A stretch of DNA of 64,000 bases from Corticium candelabrum. Lineage: Eukaryota > Porifera > Homoscleromorpha > Homosclerophorida > Plakinidae. Each line of letters begins with the position of its first letter. Position 1 is the first letter of the stretch. Below the pieces are notes generated by a model, which saw nothing but the letters and a program-made list of their open reading frames with translations, was not told the DNA's origin and made no database searches. The position numbers and the translations under genes are program-made. Of this stretch, positions 33,605 through 45,670 are shown one piece after another. The stretch is taken from contig NC_085088.1 in NCBI RefSeq assembly GCF_963422355.1, positions 5,443,914-5,507,913 on the forward strand, in the 5' to 3' direction.

Positions 33605-33988
33605 CTACTTTCTCTTGTTCTCCACTGTTCTTCCCCCTACTCTTCTTGACAGAGCATCAGCTGGCACATTTGCTTTCCAGGGGATGTGTTGTACAGAAAA
33701 CTCGTATTCTGCTATTGCGGCTAACCATCTAGCTAACCTTCCTTGAGGCTCTTTCATACTCTTCAAACAGACCAGTGGTTGATGATCTGTCTTAAGCAAG
33801 AACGGTTTACCGTAAAGGTAAAATCGGAAGTGGCCTTTGGCCCAAACAATTGCTAGCATTTCCTTTTCGATGGTCGAATAGTTCTTTTCATGTTGGTGCA
33901 ATGCCCTACTAGCAAAACTTACCACACGTTCTGAGCCCTTAACTGTCTGTTGGAGTACTGCACCCAAACCTATCTCACTAGCATACAC
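33605..33988 (-). pseudogene. Gypsy 1 RNase H domain
   Basis: The frame reads VLQQTVKGSERVVSFASRAL, NYSTIEKEMLAIVWAKGHFR and KTDHQPLVCL, and ends FSVQHIPWKANVPADALSRR. This is the typical RNase H tail of Ty3/gypsy polymerases. The first Asp of the domain lies in the broken junction to the reverse transcriptase upstream. Confidence 0.88.
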
Positions 33989-34800
33989 AGATAACTCAAA
34001 AAGTAGGCTAAAGTCTGGAAAGACATCACAGGCCTTGTAGCCATCTTCTGCCGCATCGCTGTGAATGCTTTCTCACAGTTTACAGACCACTCAAATGGCT
34101 TCTTCTTCAAAAGATCGTATAGTGGTGCAGCAGTGTCAGAGAAATTAGGTATAAATCGCCTATAATACCCTGCCATACCAAGAAAGGTTTTCAGTTGGCT
34201 CACTTCCTTGAGACTTGGGTATTCACTCACTGCTTGAACCCTTTTGCTATGTGGTTGGAGTCCCTTTCTGATACTGTGTGTCCCAGGTAACACACGTCTG
34301 ATCGCACAAACTGACACTTACTAGGCTTTAGCTTCAGATTAGCCTTTTACAATCTTTCAAACACCAGTCCCAGCCTTTGCATGTGCTTGTCAAAGCTCGA
34401 CGAAATCACGATTACGTCATCTAGGTAGATGAGGCACTCCGACCACTGTAACCCTGCTAGTACTACCTCCATCATCCGCTGAAAGGCTGCTGACGCATTG
34501 GCCAATCCAAAAGGCATTTTTTTAAATTGCCACAAACCCTTTTGCGAAACAAAAGCAATTTTCTTTTTGTATTCCTATGCTACCAGCACCTGCCAGTACC
34601 CTGCTGCCAAGTCTAAGGTAGTGAAATACCTCACACCCGTTAATGCATCCAACGTGTCATCTATTCTTGGGAGAGGGTAGCTATCCTTTACTGTGACAGC
34701 ATTCAAACGTCGGTAATCAACACAAAATCTGACACCACCATCACGTTTCTTCACGAGAACTACAGGCGAGGACCACGGACTATTGGAACAACTCTATTCC
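33970..34800 (-). pseudogene. Gypsy 1 reverse transcriptase, fragmented
   Basis: Fragments in order are FKKMPFGLANASAAFQRMME and CLIYLDDVIV (the YLDD catalytic box, near 34425), then KTFLGMAGYYRRFIPNFS and KPFEWSVNCEKAF. Stops and shifts separate them. The upstream fingers region is recognisable down to about 34800 on the minus strand. Confidence 0.85.
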
Positions 34801-35357
34801 TGTGTCCAACAATAGTGTCACCTGTTTGTCAACCTCCTCTTTCAGTGTGTGTGATATTCTACGTGGTAGTTGTTTCACAGGCTGTGCTGTGCCCGTAGGT
34901 ATTTTTGCTCCACTACCCCCTGTCGTACCTATGTCCATAAGTCCTGTCGAAAAGACACTACGATACTTAAGCAGTACTCATGACAGCTCGTTTCTATCCT
35001 CGTCACCAAGATGGTCCAAATGAAAGATACTCAAAAGTTCTCCTTGTCATTCATCTCCGTACCCACTATTCCACATACTAGACCTGACTGCTCTACTGTA
35101 CTCACCTCCTCAATGTCAAACAGTTCTGCTATTACTGCTCCTGTCTTCACAATAGTTGTGGCGCGAAGATTTAGCAGCTGCACTGGCACTTCACGTTGTT
35201 CTCCGTCTACTAATGCTCTAGCAACCAAACACCCGTTTTATCAACAAAACCAGCATTTGGCTCAATCACCCTTGCCCCAGTAAGACAGCATGGCCTCCCT
35301 TCAGAATCCACAACTTGACCCTTGATCATACGCCTACTGGTACCCGGCATTGTAAAG

Positions 35358-35896
35358 CTATGCCTTACCGCAAGGAAACAAACCAACTGACTGTGTCTTC
35401 AGTGGAACTGAACCTCCTGCCCAACGCAACAGTCTCTCCTTTAGATCCAAAACTACTGCGTGTTGTGACCAGAAGTCGATCCCCAAGATGGGTCCCGGTA
35501 TGTCAACATCAGCCACAACAAACTTGTGAGAGATAGTCCATTCACTCATCCTAATCACTGATACAAACTCCCTGTCACATGAATTTTAGAGCCAGCTACA
35601 TTCTTGAGTGCAAACCCTTCAGGCAAGGAATCTATTTGCATGTCCAACTGTGATTGTTCGCCGCTAAATGTTTCTAGCCATTTGTGTGAAATCACAGGAA
35701 CTGACGCCCCAGTGTTTACCAAACAATTCCATGCCTTTCCCCCAATAACAACGGACACCAACGACGACGTCGGATCACTAAATACCTTCCGAGTCCAACG
35801 ACATGATGCAATGTGCTTTTTCTCCGGCTCACCAAATGAACTCTTGCTTCCTCTCGAAACCGTCTTCTTCATCAGAAGGTTCATTGTACTCTGCAT
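35358..35896 (-). pseudogene. Gypsy 1 protease region
   Basis: The aspartic protease motif appears as CLVNTGASVPVISHKWLE. The catalytic Asp of the usual DTGAS is Asn here, so it would be inactive. A GPILGIDFW-like stretch follows in another frame near 35490. Confidence 0.8.
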
Positions 35897-36180
35897 TTGC
35901 TCCGCATCTGCACTTGGTCACGCCCCAACTCGATTCTTCTGCGAGAACACGCCCGTGCCAAATGACCTAGCTTACCACAAATATAACATGGACCAGTGTC
36001 CTTCCCACGACATCTGGATACATCATTAGGACAGAACCGCTTGTAATGTCCGTACTCACCACAACCAAAACATTGCACTTGTTTGGTATTCCGTTGTGTC
36101 TGCTTTGCCTCCACTCTTACCGGGTGTGATGTCTTCTTGAGTGTGTCCAGTCGATCTGATATAGCTCGCATTGCTCTCAT
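35881..36180 (-). pseudogene. Gypsy 1 nucleocapsid zinc knuckles
   Basis: Two CCHC-type knuckles: CFGCGEYGHYKRFC and CYICGKLGHLARAC. They bind RNA in retroelement Gag proteins. The knuckle frame continues from the gag frame after a shift near 36200. Confidence 0.88.
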
Positions 36181-36287
36181 AATGTGACCCGACGCACTCT
36201 CTTCGTCGTCATCCTCACACGCCGTTATTCCAGCGATTCACCAGCTCGCAAGCCTCTGCTCTTCTCCAACAGCATCATCTCCCTAGC

Positions 36288-36830
36288 TCACGTAACCGTA
36301 TTTTCAAGCGTTTTAGGCGCAAGGATGAACAATTGATCCGCTACAAACGTTGGCAAACCCTCCAGGAAGTAATCGATCAATTGCCTATTACGAAGTTTGT
36401 TCGGCAAATTTGGCGCCGCCCGATCAATCAGCCGCTCTAACACTCTTAGGATGACCTCCACATCCTCTCCAGCCTGCATCTTCCGATCTTGCAGCTGTCG
36501 ATGCGCTAATCGACGAGCTTCTTCTGTGTCCGGGGCAAAAGACTGCTTGATCCCTTTTACCAGGACATCGTACGACTCGGCAGTTGCGTGTCTTTCATAT
36601 ACAGCGAATGCCCTTCCTTTCAGCAGCAGCGGAAGCATTAGTAGTTTTTCTTCTGCATCCCAACGATTCGCCTTCGAGCAGATGTCAAAGCGCTTCACCC
36701 AGAGCTCGAAATTACCGTCACCAAACGATTCTGGCAGCTGTGGCGTGGGAGGGACTTGAACAACTACGTTTGGCTGCACTTGATGCTGCACGTCTTCGGA
36801 CATTTTCGCGGTGTTCGATTCCCGGTCCAC
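36288..36830 (-). pseudogene. Gypsy 1 Gag N-terminal part
   Basis: The frame starts with ATG at 36830 and runs 180 residues. WVKRFDICSKANRWDAEEKL and GRAFAVYERHATAESYDVL are typical of Ty3/gypsy Gag capsid sequence. The frame is interrupted at 36288, before the zinc knuckles. Confidence 0.8.
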
Positions 36831-36856
36831 TCAGGAAATTCAACTCCTGACACCAG

Positions 36857-37060
36857 ATGTAATGCTACTATACGAGTACACAACACGGGCGAGGATCGCT
36901 TGGATACTGAGACAACGACGACAGTCCTTGACGGTCAAGTACCGACTCTCTATTCTTATGATTACAAACGTCTATATAGCAAGTGCACGCCCACTAATCT
37001 ACATGCTACTGTTTACATACCACATTACATTGTATTATCAGAAATATCACATTAGTTGTT
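36857..37060 (-). repeat. Candidate 5' LTR of gypsy 1
   Basis: Next to the primer-binding-site-like sequence, the block reads TGTAATGCTACTATACGAG on the plus strand and could end CATTAGTTGTTCA, giving TG...CA borders and about 200 bases. There is no second copy in the window, so the borders are a guess. Confidence 0.3.
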
Positions 37061-39484
37061 CAGGGTTTTGTGACTGGTTGGCTACTGGTTTGTAAAGGTA
37101 ATACAAGTATACACGTGTAATATATACGTGTAAAGAGGAAGTTCATTGAATTGTAATTGTATAGGTGTATAATCGATAATTATAATTTAGTCTCAGTAAC
37201 ATTTGTCGTCTTTCCAAGGCTGTTGTTTACTGTTGCTTGGATTTATAATTGTAACTAATGATTTGGTTGTCATGTTCTTGTTGTTTGGTTACTGTTGGTA
37301 GGTGATGTGCACCTTATTTTATTTATTATTTTATTTTTATAATGATAGGTTGATTGTTTCTCTGCATCGACATGTCAGAAGTATGAATGTGGCAGCCCAA
37401 GCCCACGAAGTTTCATCTTAGATTTGTTCATTGAAATTAAATTACATGCAAATACATGCATATGCATGAGCTTTCAAGTGGTTTGCTGACTACAACTAGC
37501 TAAAATTATAGATGCTTGATGAATTTCATGTAATTGAGCATCTGTGGACATGCTTTGTATTGTTACATTGTTATGTAATTGAGTTACCTGTTTGCAAAGG
37601 CATCCGTTGCAATATGTGTTGACAATTCAACCACTTGCTCAGACATTCAAATCTTCGTCATGACCAGCACCCGAATCAACACTAGACCTAGATAATTAAA
37701 CCTTGTTCCGTTGGAACTGTTTGATATGTAGAATAACCTAATAATGCTGTGCTTGCTTGATAACTGCGAGAATGTTAGGTAGTAGACTTGATATGTATTT
37801 TGTGCTAGTCATCATTGGTTCATGTCATATGTTTGCTTGATATAAAATGGGTGGAACTCTAACTTATCTGCTACAATATTTCTCACCTTTATTTATCATT
37901 ATCAATTAATTAATTAATTAATCAATTTAACAGGAAGGTGGATAGGATACTGTTTGCAAAGAGTGTTATTGTCTATGTCACTAGTATATGCATATCTACG
38001 CAAAGTGTATGTCATTCCTACTATTGATGCTGTCTGTACCTAAGGTCCTTGCTGACTGTCGTCCTCAAGCACAAGGATCCATCATAAATTGTCAGTTACA
38101 GGTCCTGCTGTACCAATCACCATTACACAGATACAATCAGAATCTTGACAGCAGTCTTCAGGTCATGGTTTCGATTGCTAAACCTGTGTAGTCGTTGCCC
38201 ACACTTGCTGATCAATTTTTCATTATCATCATCATTTTGACGCCAAATATTTCTAACACCGTTGGTAATAATTATTAGAGCCTCTGAGACACAATACTAC
38301 AGCAGTTTCTGATTGAGCGGTGTACACAAGACGTGAGAAGATTCTTGTACGTACTCGTATTCAATTCTTATATTAAACAATTGAAAGATACACCTAGGTT
38401 GATATGCAGTTTCTACGAAAATCTCACATTTTTACCTGTTTACCGGCCTGTACAGTACAGTTATTCCTAACATAGTTTCTGACATTGTAGGGCAAACTTA
38501 GGAGCTCTGCTCTTCCTCACTGTCACAATCTCAACAGTCACAGCAACTTGTGAACATTGGTTAGGATCGGAAACGCTAAACGCTACAGCTACAGAACCTA
38601 TAAACAATATTTTACAATAAAAATTACATTAATTACGTTAAAAACAAGATTGGCATCTTAGCTCAATACTGTGACGGTCAAACAAGGTGAAGAACGAACA
38701 GGGAAGACAATCAGATCCGACAGATATAACATCATGGAAGGAATCCCATGCAAGTAGTTACACCCTAAACGGCGTTTCCTTCCACAGCTTTCTGTTTGCT
38801 GCTACGACAAGGTACGGACCGACGCAGTACAGACGATATGGCCACGGAACGCGAGAAACTCGATCATACGTCTGTAGACGTATGCGCAATTTTCACTTGT
38901 ACGTATCTGTGGACGAAGGCGTCACACGGCAAATTTCAATCAAACACAGTAGTAATCACGAAGATCAGTTTAATCAGTTTAAATTCGATTCTCTATCCCA
39001 GCCACATGGCGTCGCGTCCGCTAGAACTCTAGGCTCTAGATCTAGCTAGCACATGCTCCCATCTCAGTAGATCGTTTTCACGAAATGAGACCAGTCGCTG
39101 CAGTCTGTTTGACATATATTGTATGTGGATCCGTGGATCCGCGCTTTCCACTCAGCCCCTCGCATTCGCGAGTACACCCTCTAACCGGTGCCCAGTGCAA
39201 TACTAATAAACAGGTATTGGTAAGCCTAACCTTAGGAACCTAATGAAGAATACTACCACATCTTCAAACGTGATCTTTGGTTGTTTTGTAGAACACATAT
39301 TCGCTCTTCCCCTGCTTGTGACTCTGTGCATAGTTCTAGGCAGGCGATGTAAGGTACACCTGTCCGTAAAAGGAGCATCGTCCAGATTTATGGGCATGCT
39401 TTGCCTTGGGTAGAAATCGCGTTTGTGCGCAGGCTGACGGCCACGCCTAAAATAAAATGGCTTCCTAGAAACGATTATGGCTAC

Positions 39485-39545
39485 TAGTCTCGCGTACCCA
39501 GACCTCTTTCCGCCGCGTCATCCTTCCCGGCGAAATGGAGTCTGG
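39485..39545. repeat. Solo palindromic end resembling the inner element's terminal repeat
   Basis: It begins TAGTCTCGCGTACCCAGACC, similar to TAGCCTCGTACCAGACC of the 16464 element. It contains facing CCAGAC...GTCTGG and CGCC...GGCG arms. It may be a relic tip or short MITE of a related family. Confidence 0.4.
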
Positions 39546-40311
39546 TGAACAGCTTTTGATGTCGCTGTGTGCTGTGTAGTCAGAAATCAGCTATCTATAG
39601 ACCGGATTTGGTTTCCTAAACGCTTCACTTAAGACCAGACTGCTATGCACGCAGTGCAATCCTATCTCAATTAGCTTCTCTTGTTTCGTAGAGAACAACT
39701 CGGAGACTACAGCTAGATTCGTTGCTGTTTGTGAAATCTGCATGTCTACAGCAACAATTAAACGCAGCCGCGGGAACTTTGACGTCGACAGGCTTCGATT
39801 TCATGCAGGCAGGATCGACGTCGTACGATCTAGCGTTGTGCGCTCGTGTCACAATGGAGACTGATGCAAACGTACTACATGGATGCGAACGTACACGATG
39901 CTGTTTGCTGTTTGACGTCTAAAGCGACCGCAGACAGTCCAGAGTGAGCGATATCTGGAATGGCTTGGAGCTGCATGACGTCATCGAAACAAGATGAATC
40001 GTCTTTCTGTGTTTGGGTACTCAGTTTATGTGTTTGTGCATGGCTTTAGTGAACAAGTATAGTAGTAAACAGGAAGAGACCACGTTGTGATTGGAGTAAT
40101 ATGAACGGAAGCAGCTTGGGTTTGCAGACTTCACTTCTGACACAGCATGACAATCTGTGGAACACGCAAGTCTCTACTAGTTATATTATATGATATCTGC
40201 CTGGCCCTGAGTATCCTTTACGTAATGATCAACACTACATGCGTATACTGCATGATCATCATGTATTTACTAGTAAATGAAGCTGTGTTTACACCCTCGC
40301 TTCAGAGCTGC

Positions 40312-40313
<2 letters not shown>

Positions 40314-40385
<72 letters not shown>
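40314..40385. repeat. (GT)n(TCTG)n compound microsatellite
   Basis: About 15 GT units followed by about 11 TCTG/GTCT units. Apparent Cys-Val and Ser-Val reading frames are artefacts. Confidence 0.96.
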
Positions 40386-40975
40386 GAGTATATTTATTGT
40401 AAATAGCATGCAGTGTAATTTTATTAAATTTTGTTTATTTATTGTCATCATTTAATTAATCATTATTTTAATTGTTGCTAGAACATCAACGGCAATTCTT
40501 TGAAAACACATGGGTTTACCAATGTGATTAAAGATAATTAACTAAATACCATCAATGTCCCACACTGCTTCGAATTCACACAGCTACGCAACTCTTGCAC
40601 GGAGCGGACTTGTTATCCACGCTATGTCTCGATTCTGCATGTACAGCGCTCTTGTATCACTGGAAGTTAATAAATTAATTAACTATTGAGATGGACTATC
40701 AGATCATTATCATACTTTTGTTGAGCCGTCGCCATCTTTCGTTCCACTATTTCGTTGTAGCTAGAGATCGGTGTACGTCTCCTAGCTGCATAGAATATAC
40801 TGTGAAGCGACATGCATGTACAGCTAGAGACCGGATCCAGAAGAAAGCAGCGTCAACGTTTCCTACGAATCTTTCTTGCAAGACGACGTCGATCGTTCAT
40901 CATCAGTCCTACTTAGAACATATTGCTCTCTTGAAGATCGCGGATGACATGCCGGTGGTGCGCATGCACGATGCA

Positions 40976-41190
40976 TAGCTAGATGCATTGTCCCATGGGA
41001 CCTTAGCTGGCTTCTTGAAGAACGATGAATTCGTTTGTTTGCGATTCTTTTGTAAAAAGTAACAAACGCACACAACTATTACCTGAACTTTACTCTGCGC
41101 TTCTCGGTTTGACGACAGTTGACCGTAAAATGGAGGTTTACGACATCTCGGCTTTTCTGTCATATTGCGCGGGATTGTTACGTCACCCAT
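40976..41190 (-). CDS. Possible small two-exon gene, unrecognised
   Basis: The minus-strand ATG at 41190 opens MGDVTIPRNMTEKPRCRKP and runs to SKVQ, followed by a GTAATAG donor-like site near 41080. An exon (PAKVPWDNASSYASC...) after a TCTTCAAG acceptor-like site near 41018 stays in frame. The frame is also open straight through, so the intron is optional. I recognise no domain. It could be chance. Confidence 0.2.
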
Positions 41191-41199
41191 TGTAGGTGT

Positions 41200-41337
41200 C
41201 CCAAATGATTGCTGATTTGCTCAACAAATTCCCGGAAGTGATTCACGCTGACAAGCTAGTATTACGTCATCTACGTTTCGCGTCTCAAAACGATTGCTGA
41301 TTGGCTCGACAAACTCCCCGAGCGTGACACACGCTTA
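41200..41337. repeat. Diverged 55-base direct repeat
   Basis: AAATGATTGCTGATTTGCTC (41203 region) and AAACGATTGCTGATTGGCTC (41287 region) begin two copies that both continue to ACGCT-ACAAGC, about 84 bases apart. Confidence 0.55.
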
Positions 41338-41544
41338 CAAGCAAACATACATAGATAGATAGCGACATACCGACATACAGACCGGAAGTCAATTCAGCCC
41401 GTTTAGAGTGAGCTTCTCGCGAAGCAGTCCACCACTTATTGTGGTGTCCTTTACGCTCGTAGCTTAATGATATATACATAGTCTAGAGTTTTCATGCCTA
41501 CAATAGTTTAATTACATAGCACAAGTAACAATAATACTTTAGGT

Positions 41545-43165
41545 TCACTCGGTGTCATTAAAATCAACATCATCTACATCATCATCATCATCATCATCAT
41601 CGCCATCATCAGGTACAAAATCAGTGTGCTCTTGCAGTAACCTCTGTAGCCTCGTGCAAAGAGTTTCTTTCCTGCTTTGCTCCCGAAGGGTGCATGAGTA
41701 TCGGAGCGGCTGTGATGCCTTACAATCTCTTCCTTGAATATTTTCTCATTTAATGTGGTTTCCAGCACTAGCTGAAAGCCTTTGCTCTCTTGAGCGATGG
41801 TGTGTTTGTTAGATGTCTGCTGAGCCAAAACCGACTCTTCGAACAAGTCACACACACACACAGTCTACAATTCCGATTGATTTGCTGCACGAGCTAATGC
41901 TGAAGGGACAACATTAGCTCCCATATTACGGATGATACCCTTCAGCCCTCTGTTTAAGTGTCCATTGCCAAATCGCAAGGTATGTTTCATCTAAATTGGC
42001 CTCTTCCATGTACAAACCGGCTCCATTTTACTTCTTTGGCTGCTCTTTCAGATAACGAGTGAATTGCAGGATTAGCAGAAATGCCTTCTTGCTATAATTT
42101 CGTTTACCTGCTTCCTTAGATAGCACCATGAGCACCTTCCAGTATCGTATCACTCTATCACCATTCCCCTGTTTGACTGCGTCGTGAAAACCCTTGTAGA
42201 GGAGGCCAAGATTCAGAATGTCAAGTGCATAAACACGGAAAGCAGTTAAATGTTCCCTGTATAATAGATAAATAATAATATTATATTTCATTGTACTACA
42301 ACTTGTAGATCGAGTCTATAGCTACAGTGCCTTGCCTCTGTGCCAGTAAGGATGACAGCAACACAAAAGAATTGATGACATTTGTGGACAAGAGTACTAA
42401 GGTCTCTTCCCCTTGTGTTGATTTTACAGACTGTGCAGCTGACACCACATGAGCTTCCCATACAAAGGTAAAGCACAACGACTTATCTCCCACGTCAAGA
42501 GTACTGTTCACTATACGAGTGGGAACATACTCTTGTAGAGAACCAAGTATCTTGCACATTTCTGGCAGGTAAAATTTCATTGTGGAGAAGCGCTCCCAAT
42601 GGCACCTAAATTAATTAAAAATACAAAGACAAATACTCAGCTGGAGCTCTCGCTATACAGAAAACCATGTAACAATTTATTCACCATCTTCGATTTACTC
42701 GACAGCTCCTGTTGATACTTGCATGGAATGTGCCACACTACACTAGGTGCTTGGTGTTCAAAGTCTGGGATTCGTCTAACAAGAACTCTGCCATAGTGGT
42801 ATAGCATAGTACTAATTGATCAATAAACGCTCACAATTATTTGCTTAATTACCTGGAAAGAAGTACTTCAAAGTCTCTTTCCAGCTGCATGATGTCATGG
42901 CTATTTAGTAAGAAATCATCAATGGTTAGACAGGAGCTCTATTTGACGAAAAGCTCAAATCAATTCTGTCTAAGACCGCAACGGAATGAAAATAGTGATA
43001 AGAACGAGTTTGATGGTCAACTCTATGATTGGATGGTCTAACGTATTCGTCAATATTATCACCCACAATCTTAAATCCAGTCCATAGAGATTGAATGACT
43101 TCTCTACACACATGCAATCACACACAGGCTAAAATACTTTTAACCTAACACGTGCATATAATGCA

Positions 43166-43231
<66 letters not shown>

Positions 43232-43500
43232 ACTACACACTGTACAGTCATCTATTTACCCTCCAGTGTCATCTTCAAGTAAACATTTTTCCACATCAAG
43301 TCATTTAATTAAATAGAGGGTGAATCTAGGTCGGATGTAGACTTCCTTGAAGAATGCCCAAAATTTCAGTTTCCATTCAGACTCTGTAGAGGCAGTCTTG
43401 TCTACTGTTTGGTTTTCTGTACAGTGGTCTGTTTGATTGTCAGTGTAACATGTAGTGTCTAATCTGTATTCTGACTGGTTGCTAGACAAAGAAGACTGTC
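41545..43500 (-). pseudogene. Second, divergent DUF6589-family relic
   Basis: Minus-strand pieces in order: ESEWKLKFWAFFKEVYIRP (about 43330), DDFLLNSH.IMQLERDFEVLL (42870), RRIPDFEHQAPSVVWHIPCKY (42750), ERFSTMKFYLPEMCKILGSL (42560), LGLLYKGFHDAVKQGNGDRV and GKRNYSKKAFLL (42190-42080), IPCDLAMDT (41965), then FQLVLETTLNEKIF and an acidic Asp-rich C-terminus with its stop at 41545. The order matches the intact DUF6589 gene at 17234, where LLYEDLREAIKYEDGPRVI and PGHGKAIDMAVEHHN are the counterparts. Several stops and shifts are present. It is a different lineage from the intact gene. Confidence 0.68.
43167..43231. repeat. (CA)n microsatellite
   Basis: About 32 CA units. They sit inside the segment that is repeated in inverted form at 53575-54035, where the array appears as (GT)n. 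Confidence 0.96.
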
Positions 43501-43639
43501 TAATTCACTTGACTTGGCCACACCAATGATCAACATATCTGTCTTAATATACAAAAACAAAGACATTGATTAAGATAACTCAAATCAGAGAAACAATTAA
43601 ATTTAAAATAATGTCATAACTTACTGCAAAGTGATCCTG

Positions 43640-45670
43640 AAGTTTTCTGACCATGATTTCACTTAACCCAACACCATTCCAAATCTTTTAGCAACTCTCG
43701 CATTGGACCTGTCATCTCTGAAAGGTGTTGGGAATGAATTCAGCCAGATATTGTACCGTCTCAAGAAACCGTCGCAGTTCATCGCGCGAATTTGGTGCTA
43801 CCATCGCTAACAGTGCATGTTTTGTTTTGTCTGGGTGTAACCCAGCCGCCGTGATAGTGTGGCCAAATTATTTTACAAGAGACTCGCGGAATTGACATTT
43901 TGAAGCATTGAGGCACAATTTCTCTTGACGGCATCTCTCCAGTACTTGACGAAGCCGCGGATCGTGCTCCTATGTGGTCCCCCAAATGAGCACATCGTCA
44001 ATGTAGCATGTGACGCCATCAATCCCCTCCAGTATCGTCTGCATAGCTTTGAGGAATACTTCCGAGCCCGAATTCAGTCCAAATGGTAAAGAGTGAATCT
44101 AAAACGACCAAAGGGTGTCAGAAACGTTGTCAGCTCGAAACTGTCGTAGGCAAGGGGAAATTGCCAAATCTTGAAGATGCGTCAAGGCTTGTAAAGACCT
44201 TCACTCCGTTCATCTTTGCAATCAGTTCCTCTGCTGTACGTTTGACCGAGCGATTGAGATGTCCAAATCTACACATATTTTGACATCGCCATTCTGATTG
44301 GGTACTACTACCATGGGGCTCACCCATTCTGTCAGTTGCGTCACTTCTTCGATTCCAGAGAGTCTTCATCCGTTCCAGTTCATCTTTGACTTTTTGATGA
44401 TACGGTAACGGGATGCGGCGCGGGGTTGCCACCACAGGTGGCGTAGCGCCCGCCTTGAGAGAGATGTTGTACGCATATGCTTGGAGAAAACCGAGTCCTT
44501 GAAAACATCTGCATCTTGCGTAGCCACTGGATCTGAGTGTATCTTGGTGTCAGGTACACCTCCACCTTCTAAAATTGCTTCCGCCTTGTAACATTTCTCG
44601 TCAAACGACGCGATACGATTCAACAGGCCTAGGTGCTGACAGGCACTAAACCCAGTAAAGGTTCTTTATTTTCCCGTGGAACCTGACACACACTGGCCAT
44701 CTAAATGAAGAGGTGTTTGCGACCCGTACGGTAACAAGCGCTCATTCGAGGTTTGCAAGGATGGTCTCCTGTGTAAACTGTTGTAAATAGAGCGAGGCAG
44801 AAAAACTGACCTCAGCCCCCGTATCTATCTTAAAGTTACCATAGTATCATTGATGCATATTGATATCTTCCAGGCTGTTGTAGCATCGTGATTAGTATTG
44901 CCGGTGCCCGAAGTTTACCAGTGACCAGACTCTCCGTTTGATGAAGATATCTCTGATTCTTTGTTCTGAAGCGACACTGTTTCATCTGAGGTTTCTAAAT
45001 GTCTGGTTCGAATGAAATTTATCTTTTTGTTTCCCATACTGCCGCAAAGTGATTGGGACCATGACATGTCCCACACTTCTTTCTCCACGCAGGACACTTC
45101 CTTGGTTAGTGTTTCCTGTCACATCTCGTGCAGGCAATTTTTTGGTCTACCTCGACTAGATCCCAAAATTGTCCCTTCCGTATTGTCGCCACTTGGGTCG
45201 CTACTACGTCATCTTCTTCCTCTAGCATCTTACACTGTACTGCATCCATACTGCTGACTGCTGATGTGTCAGCTGCCATGCGATGGCTTTGCTCTGTTGA
45301 TAGCTTCTCTGCTCGACATATCTCAAGACTCTTTTGCAGATTTTTCACACCCAGTACGATTCGATCTCGAATCAGCGAGTCCCGGATGTCTCCAAAGTCA
45401 CATGTACGTGTTAGCGTGCGCAATGCCGTTATATATTGGTCTATAGACTTACCTTCTTTCTGTGAGTGCATGAAAAATTTTGTAGTGTTCGTATGTAACG
45501 TTTGCTTTCGGTACACAATGCTCCTCAAATTCTGTAACCGTACCGGATATTCTCCTTGCCGTCTTCCTGTGCGAACGCGAAGCTGTCGTACACTCCTATT
45601 CCCTCCGGCCCAATCACATGGAGCAGCAGCGATGTCTTCACTTCTAGTGGCATTAAAGGGCCACTGACAT
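43640..45670 (-). mobile_element. Ty3/gypsy-type retroelement relic 2
   Basis: On the minus strand Gag lies at 45665-45100, with SIDQYITALRTLTRTCDFG, IRDRIVLGVKN and a zinc-knuckle remnant (ACTRCDRKH, then CGTCHGPNHF in another frame). It is followed by degenerate protease and reverse transcriptase: PRRIPLPYHQKVKDELERM near 44420, KVFTSLDASSRF near 44190 and QFRESLVK near 43900. Then comes HPDKTKHALLAMVAPNSRDE and YLAEFIP, the connection region. Neither a YLDD box nor RNase H nor integrase is readable. No LTRs were found. Confidence 0.78.
45106..45665 (-). pseudogene. Gypsy 2 Gag
   Basis: Begins PLEVKTSLLLHVIGPEG near 45655, shifts frame near 45560, and continues LQNLRSIVYRKQTLHT to RCDRKH. 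An N-terminal piece of the same Gag family is found again at 56428-56660. Confidence 0.75.

Larger units (their letters stand above)
33282..36856 (-). mobile_element. Ty3/gypsy-type retroelement relic 1
   Basis: In minus-strand order: gag, CCHC zinc knuckles, aspartic protease, reverse transcriptase and RNase H. Frames are broken several times. No integrase follows RNase H, so the 3' part is missing. A primer-binding-site-like TGGTGTCAGGAG lies at about 36845-36856, with a candidate 5' LTR next to it. No matching 3' LTR was found on the left. Confidence 0.87.
37061..41544. other. About 4.5 kb largely without genes
   Basis: AT-rich sequence with short frames of no recognisable family. Items inside are listed separately: a palindromic TIR-like end (39485-39545), a GT/TCTG microsatellite (40314-40385), a possible small minus-strand gene (40976-41190) and a diverged direct repeat (41200-41337). 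Confidence 0.45.

Noticed and set aside
38687..39049. A 120-residue frame in the gene-poor region
   Set aside because: No domain, no ATG at its beginning, and no splice or promoter context.
40147..40455. A 102-residue plus-strand frame
   Set aside because: The C-terminal third is the GT/TCTG microsatellite; the remainder has no family likeness.
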